The notes beneath the pieces were generated by a model, which was not told where the DNA came from, ran no database searches, and worked only from the letters and a program-made list of their open reading frames with translations. Below are positions 9,237 to 17,431 of a DNA stretch of 64,000 bases, piece by piece; the first letter of the stretch is position 1; every line of letters begins with the position of its first letter. Source of the DNA: Schlegelella_A sp038234975 (lineage in GTDB: Bacteria > Pseudomonadota > Gammaproteobacteria > Burkholderiales > Burkholderiaceae_C); the NCBI GenBank assembly GCA_038234975.1, contig JBBSUK010000001.1, forward strand, positions 1-64,000, written 5' to 3'. The translations under genes were made by a program, and so were the position numbers.

Positions 9237-9833
9237 ATGGCCCGCGACGACGAAGATTCCAAGCCCGAGACGATCACGCAGAAGGAGGAGGGCAGCCTCA
9301 GCGAGAAACTCGCGTTCAAGTCGCGCTTCGTGCTCGTCTTCGGCGAGATCGACCACCGCATGGCGCAGGCGACCTGCCAGCGGCTGATCGCGCTGGCCCA
9401 GGAGTCCGACGCGGCCATCAACGTCGTCGTGTCGTCGCCGGGCGGCCACGTCGAGTCGGGTGATGCGATCCACGACATGGTGCGCTTCGTTCGCGCCCCG
9501 GTGACGATGATCGGCACCGGCTGGGTGGCGTCGGCCGGCACGCACATCTACCTCGCCGTGCCGAAGGAGCGTCGCGTCTGCCTGCCCAACACGCGCTTCA
9601 TGATCCACCAGCCGGCGGGCGGCGCCGGTGGGCCCGCGACCGACATCGCGATCCAGGCCAAGGAGATCCTGCGCACCCGCGAGCGGATTGCCCGCGTGAT
9701 CGTGCGCGAGACCGGCAAGCCCTACGAGAAGGTCATCGCCGACATGGAGCGCGATTTCTGGATGAACGCCGAGGAGGCGATCGCCTACGGCGTCGTGTCG
9801 CGCATCGTCGAGACGCATCGGGATCTCGTCTGA
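9237..9833 (+). CDS. ClpP-family serine peptidase
   Basis: The protein has 198 residues in the ClpP/crotonase fold. VVSSPGGHVESGDAI is the oxyanion loop, VASAGTHIYLA contains the nucleophilic Ser in the usual place (canonical ClpP has SMG/SAA here), MIHQPAGGAGGPATDI has the catalytic His, and DMERDFWMNAEEAIAYGVV supplies the Asp region. The start at 9237 has a good CAGGAG ribosome site. The Gly/Ser context and short hydrophobic amino terminus mark it as a divergent second ClpP rather than the housekeeping copy; no clpX or tig is adjacent. Whether it pairs with a Clp ATPase or with the main ClpP is unknown. Confidence 0.85.
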   Translation: MARDDEDSKPETITQKEEGSLSEKLAFKSRFVLVFGEIDHRMAQATCQRLIALAQESDAAINVVVSSPGGHVESGDAIHDMVRFVRAPVTMIGTGWVASAGTHIYLAVPKERRVCLPNTRFMIHQPAGGAGGPATDIAIQAKEILRTRERIARVIVRETGKPYEKVIADMERDFWMNAEEAIAYGVVSRIVETHRDLV

Positions 9834-9837
9834 ACGA

Positions 9838-10053
9838 ATGATGCGAACCATCGGCACGCAACCACGCGAGGAGTTCGTCCTCGACCCGGCGAAGGCATGG
9901 CAGGCTGGCCGGCGGCTCGACCGCTCAGGCCATTCCTGTTCGCCGCCGCATCCGCGCGGCGTCTGGAAGGCGCCTCACGCCGTGTTCAATGCCATGGACG
10001 ATGACCGTTCGCTGGCTCTGGCACTGCGGGTCGCCAAGTCGCCCAAAGGCTGA
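9838..10053 (+). CDS. Small protein of unknown function, possible partner of the nucleotidyltransferase
   Basis: This is a 71-residue reading frame starting 5 bp after the ClpP-like gene and ending 29 bp before the nucleotidyltransferase. It is rich in Arg, Asp and Ala (for example EEFVLDPAKAWQAGRRLDRS). No motif is recognised and there is no good ribosome site, so coupling to the preceding gene is likely if it is expressed. Its size and position suggest a two-gene unit with the next gene. Expression is not certain. Confidence 0.5.
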   Translation: MMRTIGTQPREEFVLDPAKAWQAGRRLDRSGHSCSPPHPRGVWKAPHAVFNAMDDDRSLALALRVAKSPKG

Positions 10054-10082
10054 GTGGCCAGTTGCTGGCGGGCCGAGTCGGG

Positions 10083-10550
10083 ATGACGGAAGCTGCACCC
10101 GACGATCTGCTCGACCTGTTGCGCCGCTTCGAGCACGAACGGGTCGAGTACGTGCTCGTCGGTGGCCACGCGGTTCGGTTGAACGGCTTCGTACGCAACA
10201 CGGAGGACATCGACGTCTTGCTGCCGTCGTCGCGCGAGAACGGAGCCCGTGTCATTCGCGCACTCGGCTTTCTGAAGTCGAGCGGCGAGTTGCAGGCGGA
10301 CTGGTTCGAGCAGGCCACGGGCGAGCCGGAGAACATACGCGTCGCCGACGACGTGCTGATCGACCTGCTGTTCGCCGCCAACGGGCAGACCTACGAGAGC
10401 CTCAGAGACCATGTCCGTCTCGTCGACGTCGACGGCGTGACCATCCGCGTTCTCGACATCGACGGGCTCCTCAAGACCAAGACCGAATACCGGGACAAGG
10501 ACCGGATCGACCGCGAAGCCCTGTTGCGCCTGAAGCACCGCCTCGGCTGA
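10083..10550 (+). CDS. Nucleotidyltransferase-fold protein (MNT/AbiEii-like)
   Basis: The protein has 155 residues from the ATG at 10083; an upstream start at 10062 is also open. The sequence EYVLVGGHAVRLNGFVRNT then EDIDVLL is the nucleotidyltransferase core: a Gly-Gly loop followed by a D-x-D metal site. A later D (DVLIDLLF) gives the third carboxylate. Proteins of this size in the AbiEii/MNT groups act as toxins or antitoxins that add nucleotides to RNA or protein, but others have unrelated roles. The small gene just upstream is the natural candidate partner. Confidence 0.75.
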   Translation: MTEAAPDDLLDLLRRFEHERVEYVLVGGHAVRLNGFVRNTEDIDVLLPSSRENGARVIRALGFLKSSGELQADWFEQATGEPENIRVADDVLIDLLFAANGQTYESLRDHVRLVDVDGVTIRVLDIDGLLKTKTEYRDKDRIDREALLRLKHRLG

Positions 10551-10558
10551 TCCGCGCC

Positions 10559-11953
10559 TTAGCCTCGCTTCAGCCGCACATGCGCCAGCAGCCCGCCGTC
10601 GCCGGCGTTGCTGACCTCGAATGCGCCACCCATCCGCTGCACCGCCTTCTCGACGATGGCCAGGCCGAGCCCGGCGCCCGTCGCTGCGGTGCGCGCTGCG
10701 TCGCCGCGGAAGAACGGCGTCGTGAGCTGGTCGAGCTTCTTCGGGTCGACACCCTGGCCGTGGTCGCGCACGGTGACAATGACCCACGGCCCTGTCCGCG
10801 CGAAGGTGACGACGACGCGGGCGATGCCGGTGTCGGTCGAGCGGCCGTAGCGTCGCGCATTCTCGAACAGGTTCTGCAGCACGCGGCCGAGCTCGACGTC
10901 GTCGGCCAGCACCGTGACGTCGGCCGCCACCTTCGACTGGATGCGGATCTGGCTCGTGTCGCGAAACGCGGCCGCCTCGCGGTCCACCGTCGTCGCGACG
11001 TTCACCGCGACGAGCTTGACCTCGCCGGGCCGCGCATAGTCCATGAACTTGTCGATGATGGCGTCGAGCTGGTCGATGTCGAGCGCCATGTTGGCCTTGG
11101 CTTCCTCGTCCTTCACGCTCATCTCGGCCTCGAGTCGCAGGCGCGACAGCGGCGTGCGCAGGTCGTGCGAGATGCCGGCGAGCATCACCGCGCGGTCCTG
11201 CTCGACCTTGGCGAGCTCGCGCGCCATCCGGTTGAAGCCCATGTTGACCTGGCGGATCTCGCTCGTCATCGTCGTCTCGTCGAGGCGCGAGTCGTACTCG
11301 CCTTCGCCGATGCGGCTGGCGGCGAAGGAAAGGTCCTGCAGCGGCCGGTTGATGAGCCGGGCGATCCCTGCGGAGCCGAGGATGGTCGCGAGGATGGCGA
11401 TCGACACCCACAGCAGGATCGTGCTCGTCGACATCGGGCCGACCGGCGCCGGATCGGCCTTGAGCCAGTAGCTGTCGCGGGCGATCGAGAAGCCGATCCA
11501 CAGGCCCGGCGTCGCGTTCATCGAGCTGGCGACGACCGTGTCGGGGCCGAGCTGGTCGCGCAGCTCTCGCTCGATCACGCGCTGGAAGCGGTCGACCTCG
11601 AACGGCTCCCAGGTGTCGGAGGGTTCGCGCGGCGTGAGCTTGACGGCATCGAGCGTCGACACGCTCTTGATGATGGCGATGCGGTTGATGCCGTCGGTGC
11701 CGAGCAGGGCGGCGCGGGCGATGTTGACGAGACTGGCGATCTGTTGCGCCGCCTGCACCGCACGCGGCTCGAACTCGAGCGCGCGAAACGTCTGCACCCA
11801 CGCGAACACCCCACCCGCGAGCAGGATCGCGAGCAGGAAGAACGTGCGCCAGAAGAGGCTGAGCGCGACGAACTTGCGTGGTGGCGGCTTCTTCGCAGCG
11901 AGGCGCTCGGAGAGCGCCCGCGAGCCCGAGCGCCGCGCCGACTTGGTAGCCAC
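10559..11953 (-). CDS. envZ: EnvZ-like osmosensor histidine kinase
   Basis: The protein has 464 residues in the inner membrane. Transmembrane segments lie at about 30-55 and 175-200, flanking a periplasmic region; a HAMP domain follows, then the dimerisation/phosphoacceptor segment AGISHDLRTPLSRLRLEAE with its His, and the ATPase domain with N (FENARRYG), DHGQGVD and GAGLGLAIV. The H-box closely resembles E. coli EnvZ. It lies downstream of ompR on the same strand, with a GC-rich repeat element in the 90-bp gap. It is expected to phosphorylate the adjacent OmpR. Confidence 0.92.
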   Translation of the reverse strand: MATKSARRSGSRALSERLAAKKPPPRKFVALSLFWRTFFLLAILLAGGVFAWVQTFRALEFEPRAVQAAQQIASLVNIARAALLGTDGINRIAIIKSVSTLDAVKLTPREPSDTWEPFEVDRFQRVIERELRDQLGPDTVVASSMNATPGLWIGFSIARDSYWLKADPAPVGPMSTSTILLWVSIAILATILGSAGIARLINRPLQDLSFAASRIGEGEYDSRLDETTMTSEIRQVNMGFNRMARELAKVEQDRAVMLAGISHDLRTPLSRLRLEAEMSVKDEEAKANMALDIDQLDAIIDKFMDYARPGEVKLVAVNVATTVDREAAAFRDTSQIRIQSKVAADVTVLADDVELGRVLQNLFENARRYGRSTDTGIARVVVTFARTGPWVIVTVRDHGQGVDPKKLDQLTTPFFRGDAARTAATGAGLGLAIVEKAVQRMGGAFEVSNAGDGGLLAHVRLKRG

Positions 11954-11971
11954 TCGTCAGCAGACCGGACG

Positions 11972-12044
11972 GGCGCCGGGCCGCCCCAAGCCCGGACGCG
12001 CCCCCTCGGGGGGCCGCGACCGTACCCGGGAGCGTGGGGGCATC
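11972..12044 (-). repeat. GC-rich dispersed intergenic repeat between ompR and envZ
   Basis: Read on the minus strand it begins GATGCCCCCACGCT and ends GGCTTGGGGCGGCCCGGCGCC. The same framework recurs at 34446-34551 between paaD and paaE. It contains a strong C-rich/G-rich hairpin (CCCCCTCGGGGGG). In both places it sits between two genes of one operon. Confidence 0.7.
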
Positions 12045-12780
12045 ATGAAGTGCCGTCGGGGACGAAGACGTAGCCGACGCCCCAGACCGTCTGGATGTAG
12101 CGCGGCTGCGCCGGGTCCGGTTCGATCATCTTTCGCAGGCGGGAGATCTGCACGTCGAGGCTGCGGTCGAACGGCTCGAACTCGCGGCCGCGGGCGAGCT
12201 GCGCCAGCTTGTCGCGGCTGAGCGGCTGGCGCGGATGGCGCACCAGTGCCTTCAACATCGAGAACTCGCCGGTCGTGAGCGGGATCTGCTCGCCGTCCTT
12301 GGCGAGGCGGCGCAGCGCCAGGTCGAACACGAACGGTCCGAAGGTGACGGTCTGCGCATCGAGCGCCGGCGCACCGGGCGCCTCGACCGTCGGCCGGCGA
12401 CGCAGCACGGCGTGGATGCGAGCGAGCAGCTCGCGCGGGTTGAACGGCTTGGGCAGGTAGTCGTCGGCGCCGACCTCGAGACCGACGATGCGGTCGACAT
12501 CCTCGACCTTGGCGGTGAGCATGATGATCGGCGTCAGGTCCTTGGCGGCACGCAGCCGCCGGCAGATCGACAGGCCGTCTTCGCCGGGCAGCATCAGGTC
12601 GAGGACGATCAGATGCACGGTCTCGCGGGTCAGCAGGCGGTTGAGCGCCTTCGAGTCCTCGGCCAGCAGGACCTCGAAGCCTTCCTGCGTCAGGTAGCGG
12701 CGCAGCAGGTCGCGGATGCGGGCATCATCGTCGACGACGACGATGCGGTCCGGACGGGTGCTTCTCTCGGACGTGCTCAT
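12043..12780 (-). CDS. ompR: OmpR-family response regulator
   Basis: The protein has 245 residues. The receiver domain (about 10-125) has VVDDDARIRDLL, phosphoacceptor Asp in LIVLDLMLPGEDG and Lys in DDYLPKPF; the carboxy-terminal winged helix ends with QTVWGVGYVFVPD, typical of OmpR. The ATG at 12780 was chosen because the receiver begins about ten residues later; an upstream in-frame extension is not receiver-like. It is followed by the EnvZ-like kinase on the same strand and is divergent from the SIMPL gene. Two TTGTAAC-type boxes upstream may be autoregulatory. Confidence 0.94.
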   Translation of the reverse strand: MSTSERSTRPDRIVVVDDDARIRDLLRRYLTQEGFEVLLAEDSKALNRLLTRETVHLIVLDLMLPGEDGLSICRRLRAAKDLTPIIMLTAKVEDVDRIVGLEVGADDYLPKPFNPRELLARIHAVLRRRPTVEAPGAPALDAQTVTFGPFVFDLALRRLAKDGEQIPLTTGEFSMLKALVRHPRQPLSRDKLAQLARGREFEPFDRSLDVQISRLRKMIEPDPAQPRYIQTVWGVGYVFVPDGTS

Positions 12781-12803
12781 CGCGATGTGGCCCTGGACTT
12801 CAT

Positions 12804-12869
12804 TTGTAACAATGCCGATTCTGCGCGGCTTTGCCGGGTGCCCGCCCCGGCCCTGACGCTTCGTTACAA
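12804..12869. promoter_or_regulatory. Inverted TTGTAAC / GTTACAA boxes in the ompR - SIMPL intergenic region
   Basis: TTGTAAC (12804-12810) and its exact reverse complement GTTACAA (12863-12869) lie in the 145-bp region between the divergent ompR and SIMPL genes. The core resembles the GTAAC/GNAAC half-sites described for OmpR. Function is inferred from position and symmetry only. Confidence 0.4.
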
Positions 12870-12925
12870 CCCGGCGCGAGCCGTTTTTCACGTCGGCCGC
12901 CTCGCACACCGACGTCATCCGACCC

Positions 12926-13648
12926 ATGACCCCGATGTCGCCTCGTTTCCACCCGGTCCTCGTCGCCGCCGTCGCGCTCGCCGGCATCGCTGCCACGGCA
13001 CCTGTGCGCGCCGACACGCCGCCGCCGCAGGGCGTCCTTTCCCTGTCCGCGAGCGCCAGCGTGGAGGTCGCCAAGGACCTCCTCGCGATCACGCTCTCGA
13101 CCAGCCGCGACGGTGCCGACGCCAATGCCGTCCAGGCGCAACTCAAGACCGCACTTGACGCCGCGCTCGCGGAGGCGAAGAAGGCCGCCAGGCCGGGGCA
13201 GGTCGACGTCTCCACCGGCAACTTCCACCTCTATCCGCGCAGCGCACCGAAGGGCGGCATCGCCGGCTGGCAGGGCAGTGCGGAGCTGATCGTCGAAGGA
13301 CGCGACATCGCCGCCATCGGCCAGCTCGTCGGTCGCATCACGACGATGACCGTCTCGCGCGTGTCGACGCGGCTGTCGCGCGAAGCCGGCCTGAAGGTCG
13401 AGGGCGACGTCGCGGCCGAGGCGATCGCGCGCTACCGCGCCAGGGCGGCCGACTACGCGAAGCAGTTCGGCTACGCCGGCGTGTCGATCCGCGAGGTCAA
13501 CGTGCAGACCAACGAGAGCGGCCCGGGGCCGATGCCGATGATGCGGATGCAGGCGGCGCCGTCGTCGATGCCAAGCGAGCCGCTCGCCGTCGAGCCGGGC
13601 AACGCGACCGTCACCGCGACGGTGAGCGGCACGGTGCAGATGAAATGA
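12926..13648 (+). CDS. SIMPL-domain (DUF541) periplasmic protein
   Basis: The protein has 240 residues. A signal peptide ends near residue 29 (APVRA-DT). The mature protein carries the SIMPL pattern: GVLSLSASASVEVAKDLLAITLS at the start, the middle region with QVDVSTGNFHLYP, and late alternating hydrophobic strands with VTATVSGTVQMK. Family members are periplasmic oligomers with no firm enzymatic role. The gene opens an operon: its last codon overlaps the hydrolase start (ATGA), and relA follows the same way. Confidence 0.88.
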   Translation: MTPMSPRFHPVLVAAVALAGIAATAPVRADTPPPQGVLSLSASASVEVAKDLLAITLSTSRDGADANAVQAQLKTALDAALAEAKKAARPGQVDVSTGNFHLYPRSAPKGGIAGWQGSAELIVEGRDIAAIGQLVGRITTMTVSRVSTRLSREAGLKVEGDVAAEAIARYRARAADYAKQFGYAGVSIREVNVQTNESGPGPMPMMRMQAAPSSMPSEPLAVEPGNATVTATVSGTVQMK

Positions 13649-14523
13649 ACGGTGGCGGCTCCGAGCCGCGCCTCGAGCGCGTGCGCTGCCTCGGCCCGCG
13701 TGGCTTTCGCAGCGTCGCGTACTGGGAGTGGGGCGACGCGTCGAATCCTCGCGTCGTCGTCTGCGTGCACGGCCTGGCCCGCCAGGGCCGCGATTTCGAC
13801 ACGCTCGCCCGAGCGCTGCGCGGTGATTTCCGCGTCGTGTGCCCCGACATCGCAGGGCGCGGCGAGTCCGATCGCCTTGGCGATCCGGCGCTCTACGCCA
13901 TCGCCACCTACGCGGCCGACATGGCGACGCTGCTCGCGCGTGTCGATGCCGAACACGTGTCGTGGGTCGGTACGTCGATGGGCGGCCTGATCGGCATGGC
14001 ACTCGCGGCGATGCCGGAAACGCCTGTCGAACGGCTGGTGCTCAACGACGTCGGTCCGGCAATCGACGCCGCCGGCATCGCCCGCATCGCCGGCTACATC
14101 GGCGCCGACCTCACCTGGGCGAGCGAGGACGAGGCCGCGGCCTACCTGCTGACGATCTCGCGCGGCTTCGGGCCGCACACGTGCGACGAATGGCTCGCCC
14201 TCACGCGGCCGATGTTGCGCCGCGACGGCGAGCGCTTGCGCCTGCACTACGACCCGGCGATCGGCGTGGCGCTGCGCGGCTTCGACGCGACGGCCGCCGC
14301 CGCCGGCGAGCGGATGGCGTGGGCGGCGTTCGACGCCATCCGCTGCCCGACACTGGTGTTGCGCGGCGCCGAATCCGATGTGCTGTCGAGCGCCACTGCG
14401 CAGCTGATGGCAGTGCGCGGGCCGAAGGCGCGCGTGCACACGTTCGACGGCGTCGGCCATGCGCCGACGCTCGTGCGCCCCGAGCAGGTCGACGCCGTGC
14501 GGGAGTTCCTGGCCGCGTCATGA
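13645..14523 (+). CDS. Alpha/beta hydrolase
   Basis: The protein has 292 residues. The oxyanion region is VVVCVHGLARQGRD, the nucleophile elbow GTSMGG carries the Ser, and the acid and base fall in RGAESDVLS and VGHAPTL, completing the triad. The cap-domain region is of ordinary size. Substrate cannot be predicted; the fold includes esterases, C-C hydrolases and haloperoxidase-like enzymes. It sits between the SIMPL gene and relA with 4-bp overlaps on both sides, so the three are cotranscribed. Confidence 0.9.
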   Translation: MNGGGSEPRLERVRCLGPRGFRSVAYWEWGDASNPRVVVCVHGLARQGRDFDTLARALRGDFRVVCPDIAGRGESDRLGDPALYAIATYAADMATLLARVDAEHVSWVGTSMGGLIGMALAAMPETPVERLVLNDVGPAIDAAGIARIAGYIGADLTWASEDEAAAYLLTISRGFGPHTCDEWLALTRPMLRRDGERLRLHYDPAIGVALRGFDATAAAAGERMAWAAFDAIRCPTLVLRGAESDVLSSATAQLMAVRGPKARVHTFDGVGHAPTLVRPEQVDAVREFLAAS

Positions 14524-16790
14524 ACACCCGGCCGGCGTGGGGCGACGCGGCCGAGAGCCCGATCGTCCACGCCCTGCGCGTCGACGACGCGGGCGCCGAC
14601 GACGTGGGCTCGCGGGCTCGCGCGCTGGCGGCGTCGCTCGTCACCGGCCAGGCGCTGTCGACTGGCGAGCCGGTCCTCGCGCACGCCGACGGCACTGCGG
14701 CGATTCTGGAATCGATCGGCGCCGCGCCCGAGCTGCGCGCGTCGGCGTGGCTGCTGCACGCCGCCGACCGGCTCGGCGATCCCGACACGGTGATCGCGGC
14801 GTCGTTCGGCGCGTCGCTGGCGGCGCTCGTCGCCAGCACGCGCAAGCTCGGCGATCTGCAGCGCGCCGCACAAGGGGCGACGGCCGCCAAGGCCGACGCA
14901 CTCGGCCGTGCACAACAGACCGAGCGTGTGCGCAAGATGCTGCTCGCGTTCTCGCGCGACCTGCGCGTCGTGCTGCTGCGCCTGGCCTCGCGGCTGCAGA
15001 CGCTGCGGTGGTACGCGAGCTCGAAGCGACCGTGCCCGTCGCCACTCGCGCTCGAGGCGCGCGATGTCTTCGCACCGCTCGCGAACCGACTCGGCATCGG
15101 TCGCATCAAGTGGGAGCTCGAGGACCTGTCGTTCCGCTTCCTCGACGCCGACACCTACTTCGACATTGCCCGACAGCTGTCCGAGCGCCGCGCCGACCGC
15201 GAAGCGCGCATCGCGGCTCTCGCCGACGCGCTGCGCGACGACCTCGCGGCGCACGGCGTCCGTGGCGACGTGCAGGGCCGCCCGAAGCACCTCTGGAGCA
15301 TCTGGAAGAAGATGCGCGCCAAGTCGCTGGCCTTCTCGGGCGTGCTCGACGTGCTGGCGCTGCGGGTGGTCGTTGCCGGCGACGTCGCCGACTGCTACGC
15401 GGCGCTGGCCCGCGTGCATGCGCGCTGGCGGCCGGTGGCGGGCGAGTACGACGACTACATCGCGCGCCCGAAGGCCAACGGCTACCGGTCGCTGCACACC
15501 GTGGTCGAGGCCGACGACGGACGCGCCGTCGAGGTGCAGGTGCGAACCGAGGCGATGCACGAGCACGCCGAGCACGGCGTCGCCGCGCACTGGGCGTACA
15601 AGGAGTCGAACCCGACCGGCGCGCCGGCGAGGGCCGCCGGCGCCGCAGCCGACCGCATCGCCTCGGCACGCCTCGTGGTGCTGCGCCAGCTGCTCGCGTG
15701 GGAGCGCGACATCGCCGGCGACGCAGACGATGAACCGGCGCCGGCCGATCGCGCGCCTGGGCGGAGCGGCGTGGCGCCTGCCGAAGCGGCGGCCGACGAC
15801 CGCATCTACGTGCTCACGCCGCAGGCGGCACTCGTCGAGCTCACGGCGGGCGCGACCCCGATCGACTTCGCCTACGCGCTGCACACCGACCTCGGGCATC
15901 GCTGCCGGGGCGCGAAGGTCGACGGCGCGATGGTGCCGCTCGACACGCCGCTGGCCAACGGGCAGACGGTCGAGATCACGGCCGCCAAGGCCGGCGGCCC
16001 CTCGCTCGACTGGCTCAATGCCGAGCTCGGCTACCTCAGGAGCGCGCGATCACGCGCCAAGGTCAGGGCGTGGTTCAACGTCCGGGCGCAGGCCGAAACG
16101 ATCGCGCGCGGCCGCGAGTCGGTCGAGCGCGTGCTGCAGCGCGAAGGCAAGACGGCGCTCAGGCTCGACGACCTCGCCGCGCGGCTCGGTTTTCGCGGCG
16201 CCGACGCGCTGTTCGAGGTCGTCGGCAAGGACGAGCTCTCGTTGCGCAACGTCGAGCTGCTGCTGCGTCCGCCGCCGCAGGCGCGCGCCGACGACACCGA
16301 CGACCGCGTTGTCCGCCGCTCGCGCGCGACGGAGGGCGGCGGCGTGCTCGTCGTCGGCGTCGACTCGCTGCTGACGGGCTTGGCGCGCTGCTGCCGCCCG
16401 GCGCCGCCCGACGCCATCGCCGGCTACGTCACACGCGGCAAGGGCGTCGCGGTGCATCGCATGGCGTGCAGCAACCTGCGCGAGCTGACAGCGCGTGCGC
16501 CGGAGCGAGTCATCCCGGTGGCGTGGGGCACGGCGCAGGCCATGGCGCTGTATCCGGTCGACGTCGTCGTCGAAGCGGCCGACCGACAGGGGCTGCTGCG
16601 CGACGTCTCGGAGGTGTTCGCGCGCGACAAGGTCAACGTCGTCGGCGTGAAGTCGAGCTCGGTCAAGGACACGCGCGGCGAAACGGCATTCATGACCTTC
16701 ACCGTCGAGATCGCCGACGCCGCCCGCCTGGGCGCGACGCTCGTCCAGGTCGGCGGCGTTTCGGGCGTGCGCTCGGCGCGCCGCCGCTGA
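14520..16790 (+). CDS. relA: RelA-type (p)ppGpp synthetase
   Basis: The protein has 756 residues. The order is a degenerate HD hydrolase region (about 20-170), a synthetase domain (about 210-345, with RPKHLWSIWKKM, LDVLALRVVV, IARPKANGYRSLHTVV and VQVRTEAMHEHAEHGVAAHW), TGS, helical, CC (RCCRPAPPDAIAGYVTRGKG) and ACT domains. The motif that is HDxxED in active hydrolases reads HAADRL here, so only synthesis of the alarmone is expected, as in RelA rather than SpoT. It is ribosome-associated and responds to amino acid starvation. It ends 4 bp before the convergent creA. Confidence 0.93.
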   Translation: MNTRPAWGDAAESPIVHALRVDDAGADDVGSRARALAASLVTGQALSTGEPVLAHADGTAAILESIGAAPELRASAWLLHAADRLGDPDTVIAASFGASLAALVASTRKLGDLQRAAQGATAAKADALGRAQQTERVRKMLLAFSRDLRVVLLRLASRLQTLRWYASSKRPCPSPLALEARDVFAPLANRLGIGRIKWELEDLSFRFLDADTYFDIARQLSERRADREARIAALADALRDDLAAHGVRGDVQGRPKHLWSIWKKMRAKSLAFSGVLDVLALRVVVAGDVADCYAALARVHARWRPVAGEYDDYIARPKANGYRSLHTVVEADDGRAVEVQVRTEAMHEHAEHGVAAHWAYKESNPTGAPARAAGAAADRIASARLVVLRQLLAWERDIAGDADDEPAPADRAPGRSGVAPAEAAADDRIYVLTPQAALVELTAGATPIDFAYALHTDLGHRCRGAKVDGAMVPLDTPLANGQTVEITAAKAGGPSLDWLNAELGYLRSARSRAKVRAWFNVRAQAETIARGRESVERVLQREGKTALRLDDLAARLGFRGADALFEVVGKDELSLRNVELLLRPPPQARADDTDDRVVRRSRATEGGGVLVVGVDSLLTGLARCCRPAPPDAIAGYVTRGKGVAVHRMACSNLRELTARAPERVIPVAWGTAQAMALYPVDVVVEAADRQGLLRDVSEVFARDKVNVVGVKSSSVKDTRGETAFMTFTVEIADAARLGATLVQVGGVSGVRSARRR

Positions 16791-16794
16791 CGGC

Positions 16795-17277
16795 TCAGCG
16801 AACGGGGATGGGCGTCGCCCGGTCGACCGGCACGACGCTGACGCTGTTCTTCGGCGAGCCGTCGATCAGGCGGTCGGAATACGTCAGGTACACGAGCACG
16901 TTGCGCTTCGTGTCGACCATGCGCACCACGCGCAGCTTCTTGAAGACGAGCGAGATGCGCTCGCTGAACATCTCGTCCTTTGCGCGCAGCGGCTTGCCGC
17001 CCGGAAACGAGATCGGCCCGACCTGGCGGCAGGCGATCGACGCCTCGGCCTTGTCCTCCGCCAGCCCGATGGCGCCCTTGATGCCGCCGGTCTTGGCCCG
17101 CGACACGTAGCACGAGACCCCCGTCACGAGCGGATCGTCGTAGGCGTCGACCACGATCTTGTGGTCGGGTCCGATCAGCTTGAACGCGGTGTCGACGTCG
17201 CCGATCGGCTCGCCCGCGGCGGAAGTCGCAGCAACGAGTGAGCAGGCGAGGAGGGCGATCGATGCGGCGACTTTCAT
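16795..17277 (-). CDS. creA: CreA family periplasmic protein
   Basis: The protein has 160 residues. A signal peptide (MKVAASIALLACSLVAATSA) is followed by the family's core: IGDVDTAFKLIGPDHKIVV, DDPLVTGVSCYVSRAKTGG and a carboxy-terminal strand region with YLTYSDRLIDGSPKNSVSVVP. The role of CreA is not established. The ATG at 17277 gives a clean signal peptide; an upstream extension of 15 residues is unlikely. It converges with relA and is divergent from tRNA-Val. Confidence 0.93.
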   Translation of the reverse strand: MKVAASIALLACSLVAATSAAGEPIGDVDTAFKLIGPDHKIVVDAYDDPLVTGVSCYVSRAKTGGIKGAIGLAEDKAEASIACRQVGPISFPGGKPLRAKDEMFSERISLVFKKLRVVRMVDTKRNVLVYLTYSDRLIDGSPKNSVSVVPVDRATPIPVR

Positions 17278-17354
17278 GGCGGCGGACTCTTGTTTCGGCC
17301 GGGCACGGCCAGCATCGAGCATAGGCCAGCCGCTGATATCATCACGGGCTTCGC

Positions 17355-17431
17355 AGGCGCGTAGCTCAGCTGGTTAGAGCACCACCTTGACATGGTGGGG
17401 GTCGTTGGTTCGAGTCCAATCGCGCCTACCA
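17355..17431 (+). tRNA. tRNA-Val (anticodon GAC)
   Basis: The 77-nt sequence folds into a full cloverleaf: acceptor stem AGGCGCG/CGCGCCT, D arm TAGCTCAGCTGGTTAGAGC, anticodon stem CCACC/GGTGG with loop TTGACAT (anticodon GAC), T arm GTTGG-TTCGAGT-CCAAT, and ACCA encoded at the 3' end. The tRNA is intact. The accessory stretch starts right after it. Confidence 0.97.
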
